A stretch of DNA of 64,000 nucleotides from Planococcaceae bacterium Storch 2/2-2 (GCA_009740415.1 WOYE01000009.1:1054001-1118000), one strand, 5' to 3'. Shown: positions 27,905 to 40,389, counted from the first letter of the stretch. A program made the numbers and translations. The notes: generated by a model not told the origin, from the sequence alone.

Positions 27905-28173
27905 TCTTTATGACCTCCATGTTCACGAATGTAAAATTTTACGAGTTCTTCAATAATTTCGTCGCGCTCGAGCTTTCGCATAAGCGTTCTTGCATCTTCG
28001 TGACGTGGAATGTAAGCCGGATCGCCCGACAGTAAATATCCGACGATTTGATTGATCGGATTGTATCCTTTATCGTTCAATGCTTGGTGCACGTGAAGCA
28101 TCACTTGCTTCACTTCTTCCTCCATCGATTCTTCCGGGAAGTTGAACTTCATCGTTTTATCGTATGAATTCAT
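27901..28173 (-). CDS. ireB: IreB family regulatory phosphoprotein (UPF0297, YrzL)
   Basis: IreB in Enterococcus faecalis is a small substrate of the PASTA kinase IreK that affects cephalosporin resistance. The 90 residues begin [13 protein letters not shown], where Thr7 aligns with a phosphorylated threonine reported for IreB, and contain [25 protein letters not shown]. The ATG at 28173 follows GGGGTG; an upstream GTG is less likely. It overlaps ruvX. Confidence 0.93.
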   Translation of the reverse strand: MNSYDKTMKFNFPEESMEEEVKQVMLHVHQALNDKGYNPINQIVGYLLSGDPAYIPRHEDARTLMRKLERDEIIEELVKFYIREHGGHKE

Positions 28174-28254
28174 TATGAACACCCCACTTTCCCATTCAGC
28201 CGTTTACGAAATCGGTTGACTGTATGTAACAGTATACCCGATTTCATCGAACCG

Positions 28255-30885
28255 TTAAATAGATTTGATAAAATCAACGACCGATTCGAGTGCCTCATCG
28301 AGTTTCGAAGCGTCTTTCGCACCTGCCATCGCCATATCCGGACGTCCGCCACCGCGACCGTCACATTGCGTCGCTACGTGATTGACGATGTCTCCTGCTT
28401 TGTACGTTTTCGTCAATGATTTCGAGACACCTGCTGCGAGCATCACTTTCGAACCGTTCACCGCACCGAATACAGCGATCACTTCTGGTACTTGTTGTTT
28501 CACTTCGTCGATCATTTGACGGAGTGCGCCGTTATCTTTCGCATCGACTTTCGCTGCGATCACTTTCACGCCGTTGATCGTCTCTGCACCGTTCATTAAG
28601 TCGTCGAGTTGGCTATTGCCGAGTTTCGCTTGGAGCGACTCGTTTTCTTTACGCGCCTCTTTCAAATCCGAAAGGACCGATTCGACTTTTTGAACGACGT
28701 TCGTCGCATTCGCTTTCACGAGTGCACCGACTTCTTTCAACGTTTCTTCTTGCGCTTTCAACCATTCGAACGCACCGCGGCCTGTCAACGCTTCGATACG
28801 TCGTGTGCCCGCTCCGATGCCGCTCTCTGATTCGATTTTAAAGAGGCCGATTTCGCTCGAACGGCTCACGTGACATCCACCGCACAACTCGAGTGAATAA
28901 TCGCCGACGGATACGACGCGAACGACGTCTCCGTATTTTTCACCGAATAGCGCCATCGCACCCATCTTCTTCGCCTCATCGATCGAATGTTCACCGATTT
29001 GAACGGCGATGTCTTTCCAAATTTGTTCGTTGACACGTCGTTCAATTTGTTCGAGTTCTTCTTTCGTTACTTGCCCGAAATGAGAGAAGTCGAAACGTAA
29101 ACGGTCCGGACCGACGTATGAACCGGCTTGGTTCACGTGTTCTCCGAGTACTTCTTTCAACGCTTTATGAAGCAAGTGAGTCGCCGTATGGTTTTTCACC
29201 GTCGCTTTGCGTGCCTCTTCATCGACCGTTGCGATGACGCGCATGCCGACTTCGAGCGTTCCTTCTTGAATCATGACACGGTGTAACGACTGACCGTTCG
29301 GTGCTTTTTGGACGTCTTTCACGTCGACAGTAACCCCTGCATTCGTCATCGTTCCGTAGTCCGCGATTTGTCCACCACTTTCTGCATAAAACGGCGTTTC
29401 GCGTAAGACGACTTGCGCCTCTTCACCCGATTCAACCGCTTCGACACGCTCTCCGTCGCAAATGATCGCGACGACTTCTGACGTCACTTGGAGACGGTCG
29501 TAACCGACGAACGTACTTTCTTCTGTCAAATTGCTCAACACTTCCGATTGGACGTTCATCGAATCGACGTCTTCACGTGCCGCACGCGCACGGTTCCGTT
29601 GCGCTTCCATTTCACGCTCGAATCCTTCTTCATCGACCGCCACGCCTGCTTCTTCCGCGTACTCTTCTGTCAATTCAAACGGGAAGCCGTACGTGTCGTA
29701 CAAACGGAACGCATCTTCACCTGACACGGTCGGCGTTTCTGACTTTTTCGCTTCTTCGATCACTTTTTCAAGCAATGCGAGTCCTTCGTGTAACGTTTCG
29801 TGGAAACGGTCTTCTTCGTTTTTCATCACTTTTTCGATGAATTCACGTTTTTCAAGCACTTCTGGGTAATAATCTTTCATATTGTCGCCGACAATTTCGA
29901 CGAGCTTGTACATGAACGGGTCGTTCAACTGAATTTGTTTCGCGTAGCGTACCGCACGGCGTAAGAGACGACGTAATACGTAACCGCGTCCTTCGTTCGA
30001 TGGCAATGCACCGTCACCGATCGCAAATGCGACAGTCCGCACATGGTCAGCGATCACTTTAAACGCTGTGTCCGTCTCTTCCGACGCACCGTATGACACG
30101 CCTGATAATTTCTCGACTTCACGGATGATCGGCATGAATAAGTCTGTTTCAAAGTTCGTCGGAACGTCTTGAATGACAGAGGCCATTCGCTCCAGTCCCA
30201 TCCCTGTATCGATGTTTTGTTTCGGAAGCGGCGTATACGTTCCGTCCGGATTATGGTTAAATTCAGAGAACACTAAGTTCCAAATTTCAAGGTAACGTTC
30301 GTTTTCGCCACCTGGGTACAATTCAGGGTCTGAAAAATCGTCGCCGTACTTCTCACCGCGGTCGTAGAAAATTTCTGAGTTCGGACCACTCGGGCCTTCT
30401 CCAATATCCCAGAAGTTGCCTTCTAAACGGATGAGACGCTCTTCTGGCAATTGAATCTCTTCTGCCCAAATGCGGTACGCTTCTTCGTCTTCCGGGTGCA
30501 CCGTCACGTATAAACGTTCTGGGTCGAAACCGATCCATTCGTCATTCGTGAGGAAATCCCATGCGTATTCGATCGCTTCTTTTTTGAAGTAATCCCCGAT
30601 TGAGAAGTTTCCGAGCATTTCGAAAAACGTATGGTGACGCGCCGTCTTTCCGACATTTTCGATATCATTCGTACGAATCGATTTTTGTGCGTTCACAATT
30701 TTCGGGTTATCTGGCGTAACCGAGCCGTCGAAATATTTTTTCAACGTCGCGACGCCGCTGTTGATCCAAAGTAATGTCGGGTCGTCGATCGGCACGAGCG
30801 GTGCGCTCGGTTCGATCGCGTGACCGTGCTCCTTGAAATATTGTAAATACATTGCGCGAATTTCTGCTGCTGTTAAACGTTTCAT
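28255..30885 (-). CDS. alaS: Alanyl-tRNA synthetase
   Basis: AlaS charges tRNA-Ala and edits mischarged species. The 876 residues have the class II catalytic core ([22 protein letters not shown] onward, with the [13 protein letters not shown] motif), the tRNA-recognition region, the editing domain with [11 protein letters not shown] and CGGCHV, and the C-terminal DHHA1-type domain with [15 protein letters not shown]. The ATG at 30885 has TAAGGAGG; the open frame extends into the T-box leader and is not coding there. It is controlled by the T-box upstream. Confidence 0.98.
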   Translation of the reverse strand: MKRLTAAEIRAMYLQYFKEHGHAIEPSAPLVPIDDPTLLWINSGVATLKKYFDGSVTPDNPKIVNAQKSIRTNDIENVGKTARHHTFFEMLGNFSIGDYFKKEAIEYAWDFLTNDEWIGFDPERLYVTVHPEDEEAYRIWAEEIQLPEERLIRLEGNFWDIGEGPSGPNSEIFYDRGEKYGDDFSDPELYPGGENERYLEIWNLVFSEFNHNPDGTYTPLPKQNIDTGMGLERMASVIQDVPTNFETDLFMPIIREVEKLSGVSYGASEETDTAFKVIADHVRTVAFAIGDGALPSNEGRGYVLRRLLRRAVRYAKQIQLNDPFMYKLVEIVGDNMKDYYPEVLEKREFIEKVMKNEEDRFHETLHEGLALLEKVIEEAKKSETPTVSGEDAFRLYDTYGFPFELTEEYAEEAGVAVDEEGFEREMEAQRNRARAAREDVDSMNVQSEVLSNLTEESTFVGYDRLQVTSEVVAIICDGERVEAVESGEEAQVVLRETPFYAESGGQIADYGTMTNAGVTVDVKDVQKAPNGQSLHRVMIQEGTLEVGMRVIATVDEEARKATVKNHTATHLLHKALKEVLGEHVNQAGSYVGPDRLRFDFSHFGQVTKEELEQIERRVNEQIWKDIAVQIGEHSIDEAKKMGAMALFGEKYGDVVRVVSVGDYSLELCGGCHVSRSSEIGLFKIESESGIGAGTRRIEALTGRGAFEWLKAQEETLKEVGALVKANATNVVQKVESVLSDLKEARKENESLQAKLGNSQLDDLMNGAETINGVKVIAAKVDAKDNGALRQMIDEVKQQVPEVIAVFGAVNGSKVMLAAGVSKSLTKTYKAGDIVNHVATQCDGRGGGRPDMAMAGAKDASKLDEALESVVDFIKSI

Positions 30886-30899
30886 TTCCATCCTCCTTA

Positions 30900-31160
30900 A
30901 AAATAAAAAAACTCCATCCCTATACGAGGGACGAAGACAATTCCGTGGTACCACCCTAATTGTTAACATTCGTTAACACTCAAGCTGCTGTAACGTAAGC
31001 AAACGGCTTCATGCACTCCGGAAGTAGCGTTCGGTACGTCGGTTGCGGAAGTTTTTTCAGCCACGAAACTTCTCTCTTTTACGTCCGGTTCGTACGTACT
31101 CCATTCCATCTACGTGTTCTCTTATGTACGAATATCATTTCGAAAGAGTGCGAGCACTCT
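30900..31160 (-). ncRNA. T-box riboswitch, alanine (alaS leader)
   Basis: On the minus strand the conserved T-box core AGGGTGGTACCACGG lies at about 30942-30957, followed by the terminator CTTCGTCCCT/AGGGATGGAG with seven T (30905-30936). Stem I shows AGAGAG with a distal TGGCTGAAA loop, and the specifier region reads GAAC-GCT-ACTTCC with the alanine codon GCU at 31026-31028. Uncharged tRNA-Ala should stabilise the antiterminator and switch on alaS. Confidence 0.93.
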
Positions 31161-31166
31161 TCCGAA

Positions 31167-31175
31167 ATTATAGCA
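31167..31175 (-). promoter_or_regulatory. Extended -10 promoter of the alaS T-box leader
   Basis: TGCTATAAT on the minus strand: a perfect TATAAT (31167-31172) with the extended TGn element. The -35 region matches poorly. It lies just past the recD2 stop codon. Confidence 0.68.
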
Positions 31176-31200
31176 TAGCCTCTCTATAAAAAACAGTCAT

Positions 31201-33621
31201 TCAATCGGAATGTTCCCGATCCGTTTCAAACGACTCCGGCGTAACACCGTCCATTCCGATCATCGGGTCGATCGAATACATCGTCTCTTCCGTTAAGACG
31301 TACTCCGTCCCTTCTTCTCCGCCATCATTCTCTTCTTTGCGAACGAATGAAGGGGACGAATCGGTCGTTTCTTCGTACAACGTATTCGTCAATCGTTCCG
31401 TCAACGTCGTCAACCGTTTCGATTCCGTGTCGTCGCTAAACCCGCGTTCCCACTCTTCGATTTCCCCGCACATGATGAGAAACTTAGAAGCGCGCGTCAC
31501 GCCGGTATAGAGCAAGTTTTTACGCAACATGTTTCGATAACTGCGAACGACCGGCATGATGACGATCGGAAACTCGCTCCCTTGCGCTTTATGAATCGAA
31601 CAACAGTACGCGAGCGTCAACTGGTTCAAGTCCGCTTTTTCATACGTCACTTCGACACCGTCAAAATCGACGACGATGACGTCTTTTTTATCGACGTTTT
31701 CTTTCGCGTACAAAATGGCGACGACTTCTCCCATGTCGCCGTTAAACACGTGGCTTTCCGGCTGATTGACGAGCTGTAACACTTTATCGCCGACACGAAA
31801 CGTCGTATCGCCGTACACGATTTCCCGCCGCGTTTCACTCGGTGGGTTGAGCCGTGATTGAATGACTTCGTTCAGCCGGTCGATGCCGGCATCTCCACGA
31901 TACATCGGTGCGAGCACTTGCACGTCGTGAATGCTGAACTGTTTCGACACCGCATTCGCTACAATTTGTTCGACGACATTCGCTACTTGGTGCGTCCGTG
32001 CATCGATGAACGAGCGATCGTGCCGTTTTTCATCGAGACGTCCGAGCGGCCGTTTATTTTTCAAATTGTGCGCGAGTTCGATAATGCTCGAACTCGAACT
32101 TTGGCGGTAAACGTCTTTCAGTTCGATGATCGGCAACCGTTCACTTTCGATCAAGTCAGACAACACTTGCCCCGGTCCGACCGACGGCAATTGATCTTCG
32201 TCGCCGACGAAAATGATGTGACAGTCGTTCGGCAACGCCTTTAACAGCTGATGAGCGAGCCACGTGTCGACCATCGACATTTCATCGATGATGATCAGTT
32301 CGCCTTCAATCTCTTTCGAATCGAACGACTCGTCGTCATCTTCTCCTGTAAATCCGAGCAATCGGTGAATCGTCATCGCCGGCAGTTCCGTCGACTCGCT
32401 CATCCGTTTCGCTGCTCGGCCCGTCGGTGCGGCGAGAACGATCGGAAACGTCTGCTCTTCACCACGGTACTCGTTCACGTCGAGCGACTTTTCCGTTAAA
32501 TCGGCATACGTTTCAACGATCCCTCGAATGACGGTCGTCTTTCCCGTACCCGGTCCACCCGTTAAAATGAGCGTATTCGATTGAAACGCTTCGACGATCG
32601 CTTCCGCTTGTTTCGGTGCGTATTCGACACCGAGTTTTTTCTCGACTCGGCTGATCGCTTGATGCACTTCAGCAGGCGGATAGACGTTCGGTGCAGGCCG
32701 GTCCAAATGACGTTGGAGCGATTGAGCGATCCCGACTTCCGAACGGTATAAAAGAGGAAGGTACAGGCGGTTTTGTTCGATGACGAGCTTCTCTTCCAAC
32801 CCGAGTCCAATGACCGCTTCAGCGAGCGCTTCGTACGCTACAGAAACCGGTGTCGCTCGTTCCAACAATTCTTTCGCTTGAACGATCGCCTCTTCTGTCA
32901 AGACGTACGTATGGCCGGTCGCTTGCGTCGACGACTCGACGACGTAATAAAGCGCTGCTTGCAGTCGGTTCGAGCTCGTCGGTTCGATGCCGAGTGCACG
33001 ACCGAGGTCGTCCGCCCGCGTAAAACCGATCCCTTTCACATCGCCGATCAACCGGTACGGGTTTTCTTCTAACAACTCGAGCGTCTCTTCGCGATACGTA
33101 TTGTAAATGCGCATCGCTAATTTCGCTCCGAAGCCCCATTCCGTTAACCGAACGATCGTCCGCTCCAATCCTAAATTTTCTTGAAGGACCGTAGCGATCG
33201 TCTCTTTCCGCTTTTTGCTCAACCCGCTCACCCGGTCGAGCACGTCGGGATTTTCAATGATCGATTCGATCGTTCGATCGCCGAGTGCCTCGACGACTTG
33301 TTCCGCTGTTTTCGGACCGATTCCGGGAAACAAGTCGCTCGACAAATAGAGGACGAGCCCTTTTTTCGTCGACGGCAACACTTTTTCAAACGAATCGACG
33401 TTCATCTGTTTTCCGTACGTCGGATGGGTAACGAACCGTCCGGTAAATTTGTAATCGTCCTCTTCCGATAACGGAGGAAGTGTTCCTTTCACGATCAACT
33501 CTTTTTCCTCGTAGTCGCTATTCGTCTCTACGACCCGAATTTTCGCAATCGTAAACGAATCCGCTTCTTTTCGAAAAATCGTCACGACGAGCCGTCCGAT
33601 GACGTACAGTTTATCGGTCAT
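31201..33621 (-). CDS. recD2: ATP-dependent DNA helicase RecD2
   Basis: RecD2 is a 5'-3' superfamily 1B helicase acting in DNA repair and replication without RecBC. The 806 residues have an N-terminal OB-like region, tandem helix-hairpin-helix motifs (FPGIGPKTAEQVVEALG, DRVSGLSKKRKETI, VKGIGFTRADDLG; about 95-205), Walker A TGGPGTGKTTVI near 355, Walker B VDEMSMVD-type (IIDEMSMVD), FVGDEDQLPSVGPGQVL and the C-terminal SIHKAQGSEFPIVIMP and YTGVTRAS motifs. It lies between alaS and the TPR gene, as in B. subtilis yrrC. Confidence 0.96.
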   Translation of the reverse strand: MTDKLYVIGRLVVTIFRKEADSFTIAKIRVVETNSDYEEKELIVKGTLPPLSEEDDYKFTGRFVTHPTYGKQMNVDSFEKVLPSTKKGLVLYLSSDLFPGIGPKTAEQVVEALGDRTIESIIENPDVLDRVSGLSKKRKETIATVLQENLGLERTIVRLTEWGFGAKLAMRIYNTYREETLELLEENPYRLIGDVKGIGFTRADDLGRALGIEPTSSNRLQAALYYVVESSTQATGHTYVLTEEAIVQAKELLERATPVSVAYEALAEAVIGLGLEEKLVIEQNRLYLPLLYRSEVGIAQSLQRHLDRPAPNVYPPAEVHQAISRVEKKLGVEYAPKQAEAIVEAFQSNTLILTGGPGTGKTTVIRGIVETYADLTEKSLDVNEYRGEEQTFPIVLAAPTGRAAKRMSESTELPAMTIHRLLGFTGEDDDESFDSKEIEGELIIIDEMSMVDTWLAHQLLKALPNDCHIIFVGDEDQLPSVGPGQVLSDLIESERLPIIELKDVYRQSSSSSIIELAHNLKNKRPLGRLDEKRHDRSFIDARTHQVANVVEQIVANAVSKQFSIHDVQVLAPMYRGDAGIDRLNEVIQSRLNPPSETRREIVYGDTTFRVGDKVLQLVNQPESHVFNGDMGEVVAILYAKENVDKKDVIVVDFDGVEVTYEKADLNQLTLAYCCSIHKAQGSEFPIVIMPVVRSYRNMLRKNLLYTGVTRASKFLIMCGEIEEWERGFSDDTESKRLTTLTERLTNTLYEETTDSSPSFVRKEENDGGEEGTEYVLTEETMYSIDPMIGMDGVTPESFETDREHSD

Positions 33622-33638
33622 GTCACTTCCTCCTCTCT

Positions 33639-34322
33639 TTAATGGACGGTCGGTCCGCCCTCTTCATTTAAACCGATTTGAATCATGTCATAAATGTAAC
33701 GCGCTTGTGTATGTTCTGGTGCGATCGTAAATGCCCGTTCCAAATGGTGCATCGCACGTTCGACATCTTCCGTTGACACAGCAAAAATGAGCCCGTAATT
33801 GTAATGCGCATCCGCGTTCTCTTCATCGAGTGTGAGCACGTGAGCTAATACGTCTTTCGCTTCGTCGAACAGTTCGAACTTCGCTAACAAAATACCGTAA
33901 GCGAGTTGAATTTCCACATCGTTCGGCGCGAGTTCCGCCGCACGTTGCATGTAAGGAAGAGCGAGTTTATCCGCGCCTTCCCGTTCGAACGTTTTCGCCA
34001 ACATGAACGGCGCGTCCGCTCCTTCGATACCGAGTTGGATCGATCGTTCGTACAATTTCGCCGCTTCTTCAAAACGTTCCGCATTGAAATATAAGTTCGC
34101 AAGGCCGTACACAGCCGTCGCCGCCTCATCATCGAGGACGATCGCTTGTTGGAAAAATTGTTCCGCTCGTTCGACATCGCCGACCGCTGCGAATACGTTC
34201 CCGATGTTAATGTAGCCGACCGGATCGTCCGGATTCGTCTCGATCGCTTTCATGAACGCTTCAATCGCACGTTCGTGCTCCTCTTGTTGGAGCGCTTGAA
34301 TACCTACTTCATTGTAATTCAT
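33639..34322 (-). CDS. yrrB: TPR-repeat protein YrrB
   Basis: A 227-residue protein composed almost wholly of tetratricopeptide repeats (about six units, for example AIEAFMKAIETNPDDPVGYINIGNVF and AEQFFQQAIVLDDEAATAVYGLAN patterns), a scaffold for protein contacts. In B. subtilis YrrB lies next to mnmA and the cysteine desulfurase and has been suggested to bring them together; that is not shown here. Two in-frame ATGs (34328 and 34322) are possible; the second has better GAGGG spacing. Confidence 0.88.
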   Translation of the reverse strand: MNYNEVGIQALQQEEHERAIEAFMKAIETNPDDPVGYINIGNVFAAVGDVERAEQFFQQAIVLDDEAATAVYGLANLYFNAERFEEAAKLYERSIQLGIEGADAPFMLAKTFEREGADKLALPYMQRAAELAPNDVEIQLAYGILLAKFELFDEAKDVLAHVLTLDEENADAHYNYGLIFAVSTEDVERAMHHLERAFTIAPEHTQARYIYDMIQIGLNEEGGPTVH

Positions 34323-34331
34323 CGTCATCCC

Positions 34332-36580
<2,249 letters not shown>

Positions 36581-36599
36581 AGTCGTTCTCCTTCTTTCT

Positions 36600-37022
36600 T
36601 TAAATGTAAAACATATACCCTTGTTCGACTTCGCTCTCTTCCTCTTCTAACAAATCGTCGATCGTCGTCGTATCGAGTACTTTTCGAATCGCCTCGCTCA
36701 TTTCGCGCCATAGCTTCTTCTGTTCCACATGGCCGTCTTCGATCCCTTCAACGACTTGAATCGGACCTTCTAGTAACCGAATAACATCTCCTGCTGTAAT
36801 ATGTTTCGGATCTTTCGCTAATTTGTAACCTCCGTACGCACCGCGCACACTTTGTACGAGCCCGCTATTCCGTAAAGGCGGAATGAGTTGCTCCAAATAC
36901 GCCTCCGACAAATCGTAACGTTCCGCAATTTTGCGTAACGGTAACGGTCCTTGTCCGTAATGTCTTCCTAATTCGACGACGACTGTTAAGCCGTAACGTC
37001 CTTTCGTTGAAATTCTCATCAT
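36600..37022 (-). CDS. cymR: Rrf2-family regulator CymR
   Basis: CymR represses cysteine and sulfur-metabolism genes together with CysK. The 140 residues begin MMRISTKGRYGLTVVVELG, with the winged-helix signature LSEAYLEQLIPPLRNSGLVQSVRGAYGGY (about 39-67). No cysteine is present, so it cannot hold an iron-sulfur cluster and is CymR rather than IscR. AAGGA is eight bases before the first ATG. It is divergent from rarA and adjacent to the desulfurase as in B. subtilis. Confidence 0.93.
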   Translation of the reverse strand: MMRISTKGRYGLTVVVELGRHYGQGPLPLRKIAERYDLSEAYLEQLIPPLRNSGLVQSVRGAYGGYKLAKDPKHITAGDVIRLLEGPIQVVEGIEDGHVEQKKLWREMSEAIRKVLDTTTIDDLLEEEESEVEQGYMFYI

Positions 37023-37054
37023 TCACCGCGTCCTTTTCTGAAATTGCTTCAAAT

Positions 37055-37063
37055 AGTATAGCA
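37055..37063 (-). promoter_or_regulatory. Extended -10 promoter of cymR
   Basis: TGCTATACT on the minus strand (TATACT at 37055-37060 with TGn upstream) about 33 bases ahead of the cymR ATG; no good -35 is seen. Confidence 0.62.
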
Positions 37064-37195
37064 TAATTGTTTTACGGATTCCTCGTTTTGAGCCAGACGA
37101 AAAACGTCCGTTTCGTTCACATGCCTCGATGGAAAAGCAATTCTTTCTTTTTTTCTGTCGCTCCTAGTATACTAGGTTTTGAAGGAGATGATCGG

Positions 37196-38482
37196 ATGAG
37201 TCATGCACCACTTGCGTATCGGATGCGACCGGAAACGATCGACGACATCGTCGGACAACAACATGTCATCGGTCCAGAAACGGTATTGTACCGAGCGATT
37301 AAAAACGGGCACGTCCCATCGATGTTACTGTACGGACCACCCGGTGTCGGAAAGACGTCGATCGCACGAGCCATTTCAGGATCGACCGAGACGTATTTTC
37401 TCGCGTTAAATGCGACGACATCAGGAAAAAAAGAAGTCGAACGTGCGATTGCGGAAGCGAACGTTCGAGGACAGATCATTTTATTTTTAGACGAAATTCA
37501 TCGATTCAATAAATTGCAACAAGATACGTTGCTCCCCCACGTCGAAAACGGCTCGATCATTTTGATCGGTGCGACGACGGAAAACCCGTTTCACGACGTC
37601 AACCCTGCGATTCGTTCCCGATGCGGCGAAATTATCGCGCTCGAACGGCTCACTGCAAGCGACATCGAAACGTTGCTCCATCGCGCGCTGCACGATGACG
37701 TGCGAGGACTCGGAAACGAAACGATCGCGATGGACGAATCATCGATCGCTTTACTCGCCGAACGAGTGAGCGGCGATGCGAGACGGGCGCTCAACTTGCT
37801 CGAAGCGGCCGTCCGAGCGACCGAAACGATCGACGGAACGAAAACAGTGACGCGCGAAACGATCGAACGAGTGACCGAACGAGTCGGCGTCTTCGGCGAT
37901 AAAGGCGGCAGTCATTTTTACAACTTGCTTTCCGCTTTACAAAAATCCGTTCGCGGCAGCGACGTCGACGCGGCGCTCTTTTATTTAGCCCATTTGCTCG
38001 AAACTGGAGATCTCATCGCCGTCACGCGACGGTTGCTCGTCATGGCGTACGAAGACATCGGCCTTGCGAACCCGAACGTCGGACCGCACGTACTCGCGGC
38101 GACCGAAGCGGCGACGCGACTCGGCTTGCCGGAAGCGCGCATTCCGCTCGCTCAAGCGGTCGTTGAAATGTGCTTGTCGGAAAAATCGAACTCCGCCTAC
38201 AAAGCGCTCGACCGCGCGATGCAAGCGGTCAAAAAAGGGGCGACGGCCGACGTGCCCGATCATTTGAAAGATACTCACTACGCGGGAGCGAAAGCGCTCG
38301 GTCACGAAGGATACCGTTACCCACACGACACGCCACTCGCTCAATTCGGCGGCTGGGTCGACCAACAATATTTACCTGATGACATGGCGAATCGAACGTT
38401 TTACCGACCGGTGCAAGCTGGACAAGAAATCCGTCTCGCTGGCATTTACGAACATTTACGCCGACAGCGCAACAAACGATAA
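37196..38482 (+). CDS. rarA: Replication-associated recombination protein RarA (MgsA, AAA+ ATPase)
   Basis: RarA is a clamp-loader-like AAA+ ATPase acting at stalled replication forks (B. subtilis YrvN). The 428 residues show APLAYRMRPETIDDIVGQQHVIG, Walker A YGPPGVGKTSIARAIS (about 46-61), Walker B FLDEIHRFNKLQQD, the GATTENPFHDVNPAIRSRC sensor 1 region, and the C-terminal tetramerisation domain with NPNVGPHVLAATEAA and HYAGAKALGHEGYRYPHD. The ATG at 37196 has GAAGGAG eight bases away; the longer upstream frame is not supported. A TATACT box at 37168-37173 could be its -10. Confidence 0.96.
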   Translation: MSHAPLAYRMRPETIDDIVGQQHVIGPETVLYRAIKNGHVPSMLLYGPPGVGKTSIARAISGSTETYFLALNATTSGKKEVERAIAEANVRGQIILFLDEIHRFNKLQQDTLLPHVENGSIILIGATTENPFHDVNPAIRSRCGEIIALERLTASDIETLLHRALHDDVRGLGNETIAMDESSIALLAERVSGDARRALNLLEAAVRATETIDGTKTVTRETIERVTERVGVFGDKGGSHFYNLLSALQKSVRGSDVDAALFYLAHLLETGDLIAVTRRLLVMAYEDIGLANPNVGPHVLAATEAATRLGLPEARIPLAQAVVEMCLSEKSNSAYKALDRAMQAVKKGATADVPDHLKDTHYAGAKALGHEGYRYPHDTPLAQFGGWVDQQYLPDDMANRTFYRPVQAGQEIRLAGIYEHLRRQRNKR

Positions 38483-38494
38483 GGACGAAAAAGC

Positions 38495-38530
38495 AAAAAC
38501 TGCCCTCTTTAGAGAGAAGGCAGTTTTTTT
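38495..38530. terminator. Bidirectional terminator between rarA and cheV
   Basis: AAAAACTGCC and GGCAGTTTTT form a ten-pair stem with an inner CTCT/AGAG pairing; the arms have A and T runs on both sides, so it can stop the converging rarA and cheV transcripts. Confidence 0.9.
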
Positions 38531-38532
38531 CA

Positions 38533-39438
38533 TTACAAAATATGTTCGTCGATGCGCAAAACGAGTTCTGCAATTTCTGGCTTACTCACTTGATCATTCG
38601 CTCCGACACTTTCTCCTTTATGTTTCAAATCGTCCGTAATGAGCGAAGAGAAAATGATGACCGGCAAATCAGCGAGCCCTTTGTTTTCACGAATTCGTTT
38701 CGTGAAGTGGTGACCGTCCATTTGCGGCATTTCAATATCTGTAATGACGAGTTGAACGACGCGCGTAATATCGCCTGTATTGTTCAACTGTTGTTCTAAG
38801 TAACGGAGAGCATCTTTTCCGTTTTCAAAAAACTCCAAATTGAAGTAACCGGCTTCGTTCAACGTATCGTGCAACAACTTCCGAAGAAGTGGTGAATCTT
38901 CCGCGATGACGATTCGCTTCGATGACCGTTCGCGGTCCCCGAGTTTTTTCACCGCGTCTACGTGAATCCCTGTCGCTGGGTTAATGTCTAAAATGATCTT
39001 TTCAAAGTCGAGCAACAACAACATTTCTTCATCGCGCTTAATGACCCCGATCACTTGTGAATTTTCACGCGAATAAATGTCAGACGGCTTTTCGATTTGA
39101 TCCCATGAAATGCGGTGAATTTGGGTCACGTCATGTACGTGGAAGACGACGTGTTGCTTATTGAACGCAGCGACGATATATTTTCCTTGGTCGCTATCGA
39201 ACGTCTGTGGCAATCCCATCACTTTTTCCATGTTGATGACCGGGAGCACTTCCCCTCTCAATTGAATAATTCCTTCAATCGCTGGGTGAGCGTGTGGAAT
39301 CGGCGTCACTTTCATCGGTAAAATGATCTCTTTTACTTTAATGACGTTAATGCCATACCGGTGCATCCCCATTTCAAACTCAATGATCTCTAACTCATTC
39401 GTCCCGCTCTCTAACAAGATTCCATGATCGTTCGGCAT
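38533..39438 (-). CDS. cheV: Chemotaxis coupling/response-regulator protein CheV
   Basis: CheV couples chemoreceptors to CheA and helps adaptation. The 301 residues have an N-terminal CheW-like domain (about 10-150, ELEIIEFEMGMHRYGINVIKVKEII and IEGIIQLRGEVLPVINM) and a C-terminal receiver domain (about 170-298) with IVIAEDSPLLRKLLHDTL and the phospho-acceptor VITDIEMPQMDG. AGGAAGG lies ahead of the ATG at 39438. It is a stand-alone chemotaxis gene here, implying a motile host. Confidence 0.94.
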   Translation of the reverse strand: MPNDHGILLESGTNELEIIEFEMGMHRYGINVIKVKEIILPMKVTPIPHAHPAIEGIIQLRGEVLPVINMEKVMGLPQTFDSDQGKYIVAAFNKQHVVFHVHDVTQIHRISWDQIEKPSDIYSRENSQVIGVIKRDEEMLLLLDFEKIILDINPATGIHVDAVKKLGDRERSSKRIVIAEDSPLLRKLLHDTLNEAGYFNLEFFENGKDALRYLEQQLNNTGDITRVVQLVITDIEMPQMDGHHFTKRIRENKGLADLPVIIFSSLITDDLKHKGESVGANDQVSKPEIAELVLRIDEHIL

Positions 39439-39549
39439 AAAAATCCTTCCTCTCTCGCTTCGTTGTACGAACGAAATACTCATACGACTTCGCTTGTTTA
39501 CGTAATTATACCTATTGTATCAACGATTGATTGTATCGACAAGTGCCGA

Positions 39550-40311
39550 CTAATCGTTCACGCGCTCAATCGGAATGCCTTCAATGACACGACGAACGAC
39601 CCAACTCGCACAAATGAGACCGGCCGTCGATGGAACGAATGCGTTCGATGACGGTGGCAACTGAGCTTTTCGAATGCCTGATGTCGCATCTCCAACCGTT
39701 TTCACGACGTCTTGACGGACGACGATCGGACTTTCATCTGAAAAGACGACCGTCAACCCTTTATGAATGCCTTTTTTGCGAAGACGGGTACGAACGACTT
39801 TCGCCAGCGGGTCCGTATGCGTTTTCGAAATGTCTGCAATTTGAAAACGAGTCGGGTCGAGCTTATTCGCCGCTCCCATACTCGAAATGATCGGAATGCC
39901 TCGTTCGATACATTGCTCCGCAATATGAATTTTGTAACGAATCGTATCCGACGCATCGATGACGTAATCCGGTTCATGTGCAAAAATCGCCTCATACGTC
40001 TCTTCCGTATAAAATGCATGAATCGCAACGACTTCACAATCCGGATTAATGTCAGCGACTCGCTCTTTCATGACGTCGACTTTTTCGCGGCCGACCGTCG
40101 ACAGCGTCGCCACGAGTTGACGGTTCACGTTCGTAATATCAACGGTATCTTTATCGACGAGAATGAGCTTACCGACCCCGCTTCGCGCACACGCTTCCGC
40201 TGCGAACGAGCCGACGCCACCGATCCCTAATACGAGAACTGTCGTCCCTTTCAACCGCTCCAACCCTTCCGTCCCAAACGCTAATTCATTTCTTGAAAAT
40301 TGATGCACCAT
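39550..40311 (-). CDS. tcdA: tRNA threonylcarbamoyladenosine dehydratase TcdA
   Basis: TcdA (CsdL; B. subtilis YrvM) cyclises t6A37 in tRNA to ct6A using ATP. The 253 residues have the E1-like nucleotide loop VLVLGIGGVGSFAAEACARSG (about 25-45), DKDTVDITNVNRQ, the VIDASDTIRYKI segment and the C-terminal SSNAFVPSTAGLICASWVV. It lies downstream of the 6S RNA gene, as in B. subtilis; I see no separate promoter. Confidence 0.95.
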   Translation of the reverse strand: MVHQFSRNELAFGTEGLERLKGTTVLVLGIGGVGSFAAEACARSGVGKLILVDKDTVDITNVNRQLVATLSTVGREKVDVMKERVADINPDCEVVAIHAFYTEETYEAIFAHEPDYVIDASDTIRYKIHIAEQCIERGIPIISSMGAANKLDPTRFQIADISKTHTDPLAKVVRTRLRKKGIHKGLTVVFSDESPIVVRQDVVKTVGDATSGIRKAQLPPSSNAFVPSTAGLICASWVVRRVIEGIPIERVND

Positions 40312-40340
40312 CGAATGTCTCCCCTTTTCTAAACGGTTAG

Positions 40341-40377
40341 TAAAAAGAAAAAAACTCCCTCTTTATTCAAGAGGGAG
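40341..40377 (-). terminator. Intrinsic terminator after the 6S RNA gene
   Basis: A nine-pair stem (CTCCCTCTT/AAGAGGGAG, five-base loop) followed on the minus strand by a long T-rich run, lying between the 6S RNA body and tcdA. Confidence 0.9.
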
Positions 40378-40389
40378 ACTTCATACTCA

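Noticed and set aside
30886-30969. N-terminal extension of alaS
   Set aside because: The frame runs into the T-box terminator and antiterminator; the ATG at 30885 has the real ribosome site and family N-terminus.
37067-37195. 43-codon N-terminal extension of rarA
   Set aside because: It covers the divergent promoter region shared with cymR, and the ATG at 37196 has a clear ribosome site and family start.
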